A DNA stretch of 64,000 nucleotides from Diphasiastrum complanatum. Its lineage: Eukaryota; Streptophyta; Lycopodiopsida; Lycopodiales; Lycopodiaceae. Position numbers and translations under genes: made by a program. Below, piece by piece: positions 1-11,478 of the stretch. Each line of letters starts with the position of its first letter. Position 1 is the stretch's first letter. Below the pieces are notes generated by a model. That model was not told the origin of the DNA. It made no database searches and worked only from the letters and a program-made list of their open reading frames with translations. The stretch is taken from contig CM055099.1 of NCBI GenBank assembly GCA_029204225.1, positions 61,721,753 through 61,785,752 of the forward strand, given 5' to 3'.

Positions 1-1589
1 TATCAATACTCTGGATTATTGTTCGATGCCTTATGGATCCATTAGTGAAGAGCTTCAAGTGGCTTTTGTTGGAGAACTTTGCTCCTATCATGCATTCTCT
101 AGAACTCAAAAGCCAATACGTAATTTACATGCATACTCAAAATGTTTGAATGTGAATACTGATTGGAAACATTCTCTCAGTCAACCAACACTCTATAGGA
201 AGCTGATTTTAAAATATGCCATCAATCTATATCAGTTTCTTTGGAGAGCTTTACATTGCTCAGTAGACTCAAATGTGATCAATCCTCTATTGGGTAATGT
301 CAACAATAATTGTTCATCAGAGGTTATTTGGAACAATCGAAACATCAAATCCCTGGTTCAACTCTGGAGTGTATTTTCACTATTTGGGATTGTGCTTCAG
401 TCATTTATATGGGCGATTACAAGTCTTATATTTCAAAATGAGAGTCAATTTTTTATGTTAATCAGGTCAATTACTCACAATTATCTATGAATGAATTATT
501 GACCAAATTTGAAGAAATATATTTTGGCCAACAGTATGCCCAGATATATGCTTCATCGTACGATTGAGTGTCAATATTCATGTCGGCTACTTCGTATGGA
601 GCATTTATATACAAACAACAATTCATGACTACCATTGTTCATGAAAGAATTGTAATTTTCGTCATGAAATTGGTCACAAAACATGGATTGCCAGCCATGA
701 CAGAAAAGTCGGATGCAAGACAAAAACAAAATTTCAAGGGAATTGGATAAGCATCCAATTTGATATGATGTCGAAGAAGCAGACAAAAGAGGATATTGCG
801 ATGATACACTCTGTCCATTCCATATAGATTGGTCGCCAACAAGCAATATGGTACTTTATCAATCTCTCCTTTGACCATCATTTTGCCTTCATGGGAATAT
901 GGGTTACAATTTGAAGCCAACAAATGGACTCCATTCAACATGTTAGGGCAATTTTTGGCAAGGGATTGGTCCCACCAAAAAGTCCTTGAAAAGTCAAGGG
1001 GCACCACTTCTGATGGTGGTTATGCCCTACATGAGTAATGGAGGTCTTGTCACATCCAATCCTGGGGGCTTTCTTTGTTACCCTGTGCTCTCGAGCCAAT
1101 GAGAATTTTCCAAACTCTCAGAAGTATGACTGTAAGGAGGGGGTGCTAGTACTTTTGATGCAATGATTCACTAGCTTTTTAGGGTCACGGTTCCATACAA
1201 ACTTTTGGTTGCTAAATCGCGATAGGATCTTGCTAACAGTATGTTTGACTTTTAAATGGCCTTTGGGAGATGTGACTTAGGGCATCCTCTGGCGGCTCTG
1301 AGTATTGCCTTCATTTCCAAGGTACTGTCCCTATAATGAGGGTGTTAGCGGATCGTGGCCATGGTGATCACAGACATCCTTAGTCCACTAAAATCCCATA
1401 ACCTACGTGTTCCCCTTATATCTTAAAATATTATCTTTATGTCTTTAGGATACCATCCTTTGAGTCCTAAGAACTTGTCCTTAACTCCTTAAGGATTGGT
1501 CCTTTAAGACTAGGATACTACCTTTAAGTTTTAGGACTATGCCTGTAGGCCACAGCGTGTAAGTACGTGTCTTTGAGGCCGTGGGACAC
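1..1589. other. unannotated AT-rich stretch
   Basis: No family recognised. An open frame at 26-490 (+, 154 codons) has no motif I know and is most likely chance or a decayed element. From about 1400 to 1570 there are short imperfect repeats built on CCTTTAAG/TTAGGA-type words. No host exon could be supported. Confidence 0.4.
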
Positions 1590-4016
1590 TCAATGGGTGG
1601 GGCTAGGCTCTTGCCAGATCATATGGGGTGTAAGAGGCTGACACTTGCAATTAACAATCATAGAGCATACAAAAAAAGACTTTGCAATATCAATGCTCGT
1701 CAAATGGATTTGAGGCATCCTCTTTTTAGTTATTTTTCCGTGCTGTATAGACTCTAATGATACTTGATTTTGATTGTCACAATAGATTGTTGTAGGAAGT
1801 GTTTGTGTAAGGTTGATGTCTGCAAGCAGTTGCTTGAGCCAAATCGCCTCTTTGGTTGCATTTGTGGTAGCTATGTATTCAGATTTCGTTGATGATAATG
1901 CAACTGAGGTCTGCTTCCGGCTGTTCCATGAGATTGGGCCTTGGTTGTATAAGAATGTAAATCCAGAAGTTGATTTTCTGGTGTCGACATCTCTTGCCCA
2001 ATCCGCATCTGTGTAGGCTTCAAGGATGTTGGCAGTTTGGCTGCCTTCGTAGCAGATGCTGAGAGTTGTCGTTGCTTGGGTGTACTTCATGACCTTTGTT
2101 AGCGCTTTCCAATGAGCTACGCCTGGATTTGACAGGAACTGGCTGAGTGTACTGACCGAATATGCAAGGTCTGGTCGCATGTAGATCATTGCATACATCA
2201 GTGAGCCGATGATGGATTGAAACGGGTAGCACTTCATCTCCTCCTTTTCTGTCTCAGTTTGAGGAGACTGTTCCTTTGATAGCTTTAGTCCAGATTCAAG
2301 TGAAAAGGGAGTTTGTAGTTGGCCATTCCATACTTTTCCAGCACGTTGTTGAGATATCGTTGCTGACTGATAAAGATCAGTCTGCTGGGTCGATCTCGTT
2401 GAGTTTGGATTCCGAGACAGTAGTGGGCTGGACCCATGTCAGTCATCTTGTATCCTGGGCCAACATGTATTTTGTATCCTTCATCAGATTCAGATTATTA
2501 CTGAATAAGATTGTATCATCTATGTAGAGAGTGATGATGATGAAGTAATCTGATACAGATTTGAAATAGACATTCGAGTCTGCTGAGTTTGGAATAAAAC
2601 CATTCTCTATTAGAAATGTGTTGATCTTCTGGAACTAGGCTTTGGGTGACTGTTTCAGCCCGTAGAGCGCCTTGTGAATTTTGCATACAAGGTGTTGTTG
2701 CTTGCCATTGAGTTCGTATCCCTCTGGCTGCATCATGTAGATTTTCTCTTCGATGGTTCCATTGAGGAAAGCGATCTGGACATCCATCTGGTGGACTTCA
2801 AGGTTGTCTCGGCTACAAAGGAGAGCAGTAGGCGGATCGAATCCAGATCTGGAATCTGAGAAAAGCCTTTGGCGACTAGCCTGACCTTGTAACGATTTAG
2901 CCTTCCTTCAGCGTTGTACTTTGCCTTGATAATCCAGTTGCATGGAATTGGTTTCCGGTCCTTTGGCAGCTCAATGAGTGTCCATGTTTGATTCTCCATA
3001 AGAGAATTGAATTCGGTGTCCATCGCCGTTTTTCACTAGTCAGCATCAGGAGTAGACATCATTTCAGCAACTGTGTTTGGTTCCTGCACGAAGTAACAGG
3101 CCGGATCATCCATAAATCTGGATGGAGGCTGTCTGGACCTGTTCGACCTTATGGTTTGAACTTCGGTCCTCTGATGTGGGTTGACTCATTCAGATTCTGA
3201 CTCATCGTTTGAGTTAGCATCGAGATTTTTCAATTGACTCCCTGGATCGAAATTGACTGGTTGCTCGATTCGTGAGTTGGATTTATCATCAGCTTTCCCT
3301 GTGTGGTTGATGAACCGGTCTTCCACAAAAATGACATCTCTACTTGTGAATGTATTCTCGGTATCCAAATTGTAGAGCTTGTATGCCTTGTGGTTTGGGG
3401 AATAGCCGATGAAAATCGTTTTTCTGCTCTTGCCATCTAGCTTTTTCTTAGATCCTCAGGGATCTGAACGAAAGCGATGCATCCAACCACTCGAATATGT
3501 TTGAGTGATGGTTTTGATCCTGTCCACATCTCATAAGGTGTCTTGCCATTCAGGGCTTTGGTGATGGATCGATTTTGTAAATAGGCAGCTGTAGTAACAA
3601 CTTCTGTCCAGAATTTCTTTCGAAGAGAGGCATGGGCCAACATGCTCTTTTGGCACTCTCGCTACACCATTGGACTGAGGTGAGTAGCTGGTTGTATATT
3701 GTTGAAGTATCCCTTTGGCCTTGCAGAACTCCTTGAATTCTGTGGAGATGTACTCTCCCCCTCCATCTGTGCATAGAGTCTTGATCTTCCTCTGGGTCTG
3801 GTTCTCAGCAGACGCCTTGAACTGCATGAAGGACTTGAATGCTTTAGATTTGTTCTTCAAATAGTAGGTTGCATTCCTTCGAGAGAAGTTGTCGATGAAG
3901 GTTAGGAAATAGAGAGCTCCCCCAGTGATGGATTCAAACTGGGAGATGTAGCTATCAGCATCATCTAAAGAAGTTTCCTTGAAGTAATCATACTTGATTT
4001 TTGAATTGGAATTGAA
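1590..4016 (-). mobile_element. Degraded Ty1/Copia element, minus strand
   Basis: Translated minus-strand pieces follow Copia order. An integrase core comes first (GGGEYIST... and YSPQSNGV motifs near 3650-3780), then the integrase C-terminal region near 3440-3640, the start of reverse transcriptase (WIIKAKYNAEGRLNRYK near 2900) and RNase H (YTDADWARD, LSSTKSEYIA near 1750-1950). It is clearly broken, with many interruptions. No LTR was identified at either end. A plus-strand fragment at 52385-52860 belongs to a closely related copy. It is an old fossil. Confidence 0.85.
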
Positions 4017-4411
4017 TCATGGCTGAGGTGGGTCCATTTCTAGTTCAAGATTGGAATCTAGATCTAAATCTGGATTTGGATTTGGATCAGGATCTGATTC
4101 GAAGGGTCTTAATCCTCTGACCAGTTTGAGTCTCAACAAACTGTTTAAATTCTCTGAAACAGTTGAATGCCTCAATGTATTCTTTGATGAACATAATTTT
4201 GGTGAATCTGGAGACGTCATCAATAAAGGTGATGAAATATAAAGCTTGACCCAAAGAGGGCACGCTCATAGGACCACATAAATCACTATGAATTAATTCG
4301 TCCTTTAGGAAATCTTGACCTAGGTTGTTTTCCTAGTAAGCTGCACATTTCATAGATAGTTTGACTTCTTGTGGAGACAACATTAATTCTTAAATCGTTG
4401 ACCATACTATT
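4017..4411 (-). mobile_element. Older Copia relic, left part (target of two insertions)
   Basis: The minus strand encodes a second, separate Copia integrase stretch (YFITFIDDVSRFTKIMF near 4200) and the pre-integrase region near 4300-4400. The same old copy continues at 10567-10669 on the far side of the inserted element 4412-10561, where an HQILGHLNMRS motif is seen. It is broken and probably the oldest layer here. A low-complexity Asp/Asn/Pro-coding stretch lies at 4020-4100. Confidence 0.7.
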
Positions 4412-5093
4412 TGTAAAAATTACAGCAAATAAGGATCCTAAAACACTTGAAATGATGAGGGAAACAATAGATTATGATTTCATAAGATTAGCACAAGTTG
4501 AACCATCAAAATCCATCAAAAATCTATGCTTGAACCTCACTAAATGGCCCAAATCCTTGAAGAAGGCTTCACACGTGTGAAATTATGGCCTCCCACAGTC
4601 TGAGTACTGTACACCAAACCTACATTCAATCCTATAATCATTAGTAATCACAAGTACTCAAACAATTATGAACATAGAGAGCAATTGCACCATTATGAGA
4701 GAAAAAACATGAAATTGCTTGATTGATTTTGGTGAGATATCATGACCTATATATACATGATCCATCACGGTTTTGGGCAGGTATGAGTAGCCCTAAACCT
4801 ATCCCTAATGCTAATTTTGGTGGATCTTTCATCCCTACCAAGTTAGGGTTGGAATCTTGGAGATCCCTCAACAATGCAAAAATTACCAAAAATAGCTCCT
4901 ATTTTTTCTCCCTTGTATCTAAGCATAATTTGGACTCATTCCAAAGGTTCTAACACTTAGGTCTACTTGAGAACATCCTTATGAATGGAATCCTATGCTA
5001 TTTGGCACGTGTGACAAGCCACATCATGACCATCTAACTATTTACAAGTCATATGACCAAAACTAGTCAAGCTAGAATTGTGAATTTTTAACA
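4412..5093 (-). repeat. 3' LTR of the young Copia element
   Basis: 682 bp, TG...CA, near-identical to 9880-10561. It is the 3' LTR because the element is transcribed on the minus strand. The outside flank carries CTATT. Confidence 0.95.
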
Positions 5094-8000
5094 CTCCTCC
5101 TCACTATCTAGCTTGGTTCAATCATTGCTTTACTAATCACTCCAAGTGATGATCTGAACTTCATAAAAGGTGTCTTTTGAAGTGGTTTAGTAAGTAGATC
5201 AGCTACACATTCATTGCTTGGAACATGCTCCAAAGCAATCTCCTTGGCTTGCACCATTTCTCTCACAAAGTGATGGCATATCTCAATGTGCTTAGATCTT
5301 GCATGGAAGATTGGGTTAGATGAAAGGTGTTGGGCTAATATATTGTCATTTTAGATGATTGGTGCCTCCTCTGAATCCATGATCTTTAGTTCCACCAATA
5401 ATCTCTTGATCCAAAGTACCTCCTTTGTAGTGGTTGTCAAAGCTTTGTACTCGGCCTCGGTTGAAGATAGAGATATAGTTTCTTGCTTTTTTGAAAGCCA
5501 TGAAACCACACCTTCTCCTATGAAAGTTGAATAGGCACTTGTTGATTTCCTATCCCTCTTGTCCCCTGCAAAATCTGAATCACTAAATTCATGAAGGTTA
5601 ATCACATCTCCTCTATATAGAATCCCAAAATCCAATGTACCCGAGATGTATCTTAGAATCCTCTTAGCCTTTTTCCAATGGATATTCAATGGCTTTTGCA
5701 TGGATTGGCTCAACCTACATACACTAAAGCTAAGATCTGGTCTAGTTATAGTGATCCACATTAAGGAACCTATAAGTTGCCTAAACAAAGTGATGTCCAT
5801 GAAGGATCTTTCATCATCTTCATTTGGCACTTTTACATCTTGCTCCATTGGTGTGTCAACACTTTTGCATACTTCCATCTTAAACTTCTTCAAAAGACTT
5901 TGAGCATAGTTTACTTGACTTATAAAGATAAAATCAGACCCTCTAAGTACTTCTATGCCTAAGATGAAGTGAAGACACCCTAGATCTACCATCTTGAACT
6001 CTAAGGATAGATCTATCTTGATTTTTTCAATACCATGAACACTATTTCCACTAATGATGATGTCATCTACATAAATGAGTAAAAGTACAATACCAACATC
6101 ATCAAACTTAATGTAAAGAGTGGGATCATATTCACTTTGAACAAAAGAAAGTGAAATAAGATGGCAATGTAGTCTTGAATTCCAAGATCTCGAGCCTTGC
6201 TTCAAGCCATAGATGCTTCTTTGGAGATGGCATACTTTGTTCTCCATTCCATGCTTGATGAACCCTTGTGGCTGCTCCATATAGATATCCTCTTCCAAAA
6301 AACCATTCAAGAAAGCATTAGAGACATCCATTTGACATAGAATCCATCCAAAATGTGATGCAAGTGCAATGATTAGTCTTATTGTGACCATCTTGGCCAC
6401 GGGTGCAAAAGTTTCCTCATAGTCTATCCCTCTCTCTTGAGCATAACCTTTTGCAACTAATCTTGCTTTATGTTTGTTAACACTCCCATTTGCATTCAAC
6501 TTAAGCTTGAAGACCCACTTGCATCCTATTACATTCCTTTGAGGTCTCTCAACAAGCAACCAAGTTTCATTCTCAATCAAGGCATCATACTCATCCAACA
6601 TAGCTTTATACCATTCTTTGGAGTTCAATGCATCTTCAACATTAGACGGTTCTTCAAAAATAGATAAAGCATAAGAAGTGGATGAGATACCCTCAACTTG
6701 CTGTCCTTTGCCTTGATATGTGAGCCTTGATGGCTCCACTTTTGCCCTTGAAGATCTCCTTGGTGTGATAGGTGGGTTTGGTGCTTGCTCCTCCATGAGC
6801 TCCTCCTCAAAACCAAGATCTTGCTCCTCGGCCATATTCTTCTTGATTGTTGGAGCACTTGAGCCTTCTTCAAGCATATGCATATGATGTTCATCAAAGA
6901 TGACATCCCTTGAAACAACAAATTTGTTCAAGGATGGGAGATAGACTTTGTAGCCCTTGCTTGAGCTTGCATATCCAAGCATGATCCCTCTTGTGGAAGA
7001 TGGATCCTCCTTGGTTCTTGTTTCCAATGGCACATGCACATAACATATACACCCAAAAACTTTCAAGTGATTAAGATTGGGTTTCTTTCCATACATAAGG
7101 AGTTTTGCCTTCAATTGCTTTGCAAGACACCCTATTCATCAAGTAGTTTGCACATACAAGAGACTCACCCCAAAAGGATTTGGGCAAACAAGCATCTAAT
7201 CTTAAAGCCTTAGAACATTCACATAATGTTCTATTCCTTCTTTCAGCAACTCCATTTTGTTGAGGAGTGTAAGGACAAGAAGTCTCTTTCTTGATCCCTT
7301 CCTCCTCACAAAAGGCCTTGAACTCATTGGAGATGAATTCTCCACCATTGTCACTTCTAAGAATCTTGATGCTATGATTATGATGCTTTTCCACAAACAA
7401 CTTGAACTTTACAAAAGTATCAAATACTTGATACTTGAAGGAAAGTAATAACACCCAACAATATCTTGAGTAGTCATCAATGAAGGTTAAAAACATGGAT
7501 GAACCTCCATTAGATTTGGTGCTAGCAATGTGCACATCCGAGTGTATGAGTTCAAGAGGATGAGATGACTTTGTGATGGAGTTAGGAAACATCTTCTTAT
7601 GTGCCTTGGATAAGGCACAAGCTTCACAAACCTTGTCTTCCTTCCCAATAGACCTTGGTAGGCCTAAAGCATACTCCTCCTTGATCATAGCCTCCATGGA
7701 ACCCGAGTTGACATGTCCAAGTCTTTTGTGCCATAAAGTAAAGATAGATATCTTGCTCTTCTCGGCCAACATGACAACATTAGTATCCACAAATGCATCC
7801 AGCTTATAAAGTTTGCCAAGTCTAGTGCCCTTAGCCACTATCTTACCCTTCTTCTTGATGAAACATTCATTTGAAGCAAAGTCAACATTGAAACCATTGT
7901 CTACCATTTGGCCAGCACTTAGTAGATTCTTTGTTATTGTAGGAATGTACAAAACACCTTCTATGTTGATATTTTTGGAAGATCCTAAGCAAAGGGGAAT

Positions 8001-9868
8001 GCTACCAACTCCTTCAATCTTACAAGCTTCATCATTTGCTGTATAGATAGACTTTATAGGTCCATCATAAGATAAGAGAGAAGAGAAAAACTCCCTTTTA
8101 CTAGTCATGTGTGAACTAGCACCCGAGTCAATCCACCAAGGATCTTCTCCTTTGAAGCTTGTTGAAGAAAATATGGACATCATGAGAGAGTCCTCATGTG
8201 AACTCTCCTCCTCCTCCTCTTTGCTCATGTTGGCTTGTCTTTGATCTTGCTTCCTCTTGAAGCATTCCGAGGCATAATGCCCCATCTTGCTACAATAGTA
8301 GCACTTCACCTTTGATTTGTCCTTCTTGACTTTGGTGGTTGATGGAGATGCCTTTGGGGGTCCTTCTTGATCCTCAAGCTTTGTAGACTTCTTGAATGTT
8401 AATCCTTTGCATTTGGACTTGCCTTTGCCTTTGGTGAAGAGAGCTTGGTCATCTCCACCTTGGATGGAAAGCCTATCCATCCTCTCTTGCATTTGGCTCC
8501 TTCTTGATTCCTCGGCCATGAGTGTGCCTTGGAGTTCTTCAAGTATGGGTAGCTTACCCATAATTGCATATCCCTGAACCAAATTGTCAAATTCAAAGCT
8601 TAGTCCATTCAATATGAGTTGAACAAGCTCTTCATCCTTGATAGGGTCACCTATAAAGGCTAGCTCTTTGTTCAATTCCTTTACTCTTAGGACAAAAGTA
8701 TGTGCACTCTCTCCTTTCTTTTGATAGCTTCTATAGATTTGATTCTTCAAAGCTAACATTCTAGTTTGGTTCTTGGATTCATAGACCTTTTGCAAAGTCT
8801 CCCAGGCATCTTGAGCTGAAGTGCAATCTCCTACCTCTCTTAAGAGTTCATTTGCAACATTCATTTTTATGCAATGTAGTGCAACATTGCACCTCTTGAT
8901 GTATTTGGCTTTTTCTTGAGGATGAATAGGTTCACCCTCCTTACCATTTACAATTTCCATCAGATCTTGCATGATCATGATAGATTCCATTCTAACTTTC
9001 CATATGGAATAGTTAGTTTTGTTGAGCCTTTCATTAGTATCCAAAAGATATGCATTTATAGATGCCATCTAGTCTCCTAATCAAGGACTTGACACAAATG
9101 AAGGTTACTTCTATTGATTTGATTGAAGGTCTACCTTATCCCACTTCTTAGGGACCTGAAAAGATCAGTAATAGACTTCCTATAAAGATCTAAGAATGAT
9201 CTCTAACAAAATCAAATCATAGAATACTAGAAACAATGCACTTGCTTGATTGAAGTAGACAATACTAGTAGAATTTCCCCTCTTTCTATAAAGAACATTA
9301 AAGCTTCCAAATGATCTGATCAAGAGTGAATTTCAGCAACCTAATATACTTCCAAAATCACTTGTAAAAGATCTAAATGGAACTTAATGAGGATGCAACA
9401 CAATCTACTATCCAATCACAAGCAAAAAATGATCAAAATTGATGAAAAATTGATCTAATTTGGTGCATAAGTCAAGCAATGGTTGGACTGAACCTAAATC
9501 ACTTTAGGAGGTGTCTACTACACCTTAGAACAGCCTTGAAGAGTCCCCAAAACTCTGATCTTCCCTCTCCTTGAATGCTAGAAAGCCTCCTCTATGAAAT
9601 CACCTCCAAAACTTGCTTAGAAATCAATGCTTGGAGCAAGCAAAACTTGCTATCTTGGTAATGTGAATTGAATTCAACTTTGCCTCTGGTTTTAGACACC
9701 TAAACACCTGCAAATGAAGTCACACAACACCAATCTCCAATGTATTTGACTCACTTTGAGTTCTAGAATCAATACTAGATGCTAAGATCCAATCTACACA
9801 AGATTTAGATCAAAAATTGTGATCAAATTGAATGAAAACCAAGGATTTAGCTCATTTCAGCCTTTAAG

Positions 9869-9879
9869 CTCTGATACCA
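9869..9879 (-). promoter_or_regulatory. Copia primer-binding site
   Basis: The minus strand reads TGGTATCAGAG(C), complementary to the 3' end of initiator tRNA-Met, immediately internal to the 5' LTR. This fixes the element's orientation. Confidence 0.9.
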
Positions 9880-10561
9880 TGTAAAAATTACAGCAAATAA
9901 GGATCCTAAAACACTTGAAATGATGAGGGAAACAATATATTATGATTTCATAAGATTAGCACAAGTTGAACCATCAAAATCCATCAAAAATCTATGCTTG
10001 AACCTCACTAAATGGCCCAAATCCTTGAAGAAGGCTTCACACGTGTGAAAGTACGGCCTCCCACAGTCTGAGTACTGTACACCAGACCTACATTCAATCC
10101 TATAATCATTAGTAATCACAAGTACTCAAACAATTATGAACATAGAGAGCAATTGCACCATTATGAGAGAAAAAACATGAAATTGCTTGATTGATTTTGG
10201 TGAGATATCATGACCTATATATACATGATCCATCACGGTTTTGGGCAGGTATGAGTAGCCCTAAACCTATCCCTAATGCTAATTTTGGTGGATCTTTCAT
10301 CCCTACCAAGTTAGGGTTGGAATCTTGGAGATCCCTCAACAATGCAAAAATTACCAAAAATAGCTCCTATTTTTTCTCCCTTGTATCTAAGCATAATTTG
10401 GACTCATTCCAAAAGTTCTAACACTTAGGTCTACTTGAGAACATCCTTATGAATGGAATCCTATGCTATTTGGCACGTGTGACAAGCCACATCATGACCA
10501 TCTAACTATTTACAAGTCATATGACCAAAACTAGTCAAGCTAGAATTGTGAATTTTTAACA
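9880..10561 (-). repeat. 5' LTR of the young Copia element
   Basis: 682 bp, TG...CA, adjoining the tRNA-Met-type primer-binding site at 9868-9879. The right flank carries the matching CTATT target duplication. The LTR includes the palindromic word CACACGTGTG near 10040. Confidence 0.95.
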
Positions 10562-10566
10562 CTATT

Positions 10567-10669
10567 ATGATGCATATATAAGATAGACCTCATGTTTAAG
10601 TGCCCTAATATTTGATGCCATACATGGGCATCTGAATTACTCACAAAAAGTGCATAATCATGTTCCTAT
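10567..10669 (-). mobile_element. Older Copia relic, continuation between two insertions
   Basis: This 103-bp strip between two inserted Copia elements encodes on the minus strand the pre-integrase histidine motif (WHQILGHLNMRS). It belongs to the same old Copia as 4017-4411. Its last five bases, 10665-10669, are the CCTAT target duplication of the next element. Confidence 0.7.
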
Positions 10670-11478
10670 TGTTGGATTTCTATCCTCTCCACCATTATTT
10701 CATGCTAATCTAGATTCATTTATTAGCTGTTGTAAATATTGGCACAGTCGCGACATCTATAGAAATACAAGCAAAGTCGATGACAGTCTACATTGACATG
10801 TCCGAAGTCATCAACTTATCCAAAGTCATCGACATGTACGACGTCTTCAAGTTCCCCGACTTCCACGTCATCGACTTGGCCTAAGTCATCGACATCCTTG
10901 ATGTCTCCAACCTATCCAACGTCTGTGTCCTCGACTTCCATGTCATCGACTTGTCCGGCATCTTGCAGCTTGTCCACGATCTCCAACTTGTACGAAGTCA
11001 TCGACGTGTCCAACATCTCTAACTAAATTAAATGTCGGTTGAAAGCGACGTGCAACAGCAAGTAGTGCCTTAATCCTAATTTGTAAAGTTAACCATTATT
11101 TTAATTAGTTAACCATGTGTACATATTCATCTAAGATCGATGAATCAGTAGATGAGTAATTTCATTCAGAGCGCAATTGTATCATTCTTCTTCTCTATTA
11201 TCATAGAGTATTGTATCAAGAAGAACGCGCTCTCTAATCACTACAATTTTGATACAATTCTTTCGCAAAGATTAACTCTTTAATTTGTGCATGGCTAGGG
11301 AATCGACTTAGTCGATCCAACGACTTTGAAGCTATAATCAGTAGAACAAATTTCGAAGTTTTTGAAGTCAATTTGATTACTAAATCGATAGACTTAGTTT
11401 CATACACTGAGAATTCCCTGTTGTTGCATTTTTGTTGCACCAGGAATTAAAGGTTGATCCACCTGTCGAATCTCAGCA
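10670..11478 (+). repeat. 5' LTR of the minisatellite-bearing Copia
   Basis: 809 bp, TG...CA, followed at once by the primer-binding site and preceded by the CCTAT target duplication. Its 3' third (11240-11460) matches 15080-15310. Confidence 0.85.
10781..11035 (+). repeat. Minisatellite of GTCATCGAC-type units inside the LTR
   Basis: Degenerate units of about 18 bp built on TCCGAAGTCATCGACATG, with longer variants containing CCCGACTTCCACGTC. The unit length is a multiple of three, so long frames stay open by chance. The same array recurs at 14700-15050. Confidence 0.85.

Larger units (their letters stand above)
4412..10561 (-). mobile_element. Young, nearly whole Ty1/Copia retrotransposon
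   Basis: Two LTRs of 682 bp (4412-5093 and 9880-10561) start TG and end CA on the plus strand and are flanked by the 5-bp duplication CTATT (4407-4411, 10562-10566). The element runs on the minus strand. The primer-binding site (TGGTATCAGAGC, initiator-tRNA-Met type) directly abuts the right LTR at 9868-9879, and a purine-rich tract lies inside the left LTR at 5094-5106. Coding spans about 5350-9068 in Copia order: gag with a CCHC knuckle (CYYCSKMGHYASEC), protease (DSGASSH), integrase (HKRLGH; SDNGGEF; TPQQNGVAERR), reverse transcriptase (YVDDIIISG) and RNase H (SSTEAEYKAL). The LTRs differ at about 5 of 682 positions by eye, so the insertion is recent. It looks almost whole, with about two reading-frame breaks. 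It sits inside an older Copia relic. Confidence 0.96.

Noticed and set aside
26-490. 154-codon frame at the left edge
   Set aside because: No recognisable domain, ordinary AT-rich composition; kept only as a note in the unannotated stretch.
4723-10421. Identical 76-codon frames at 4723-4953 and 10191-10421
   Set aside because: Both lie within the two LTRs of one Copia element and are duplicates of LTR sequence, not genes.
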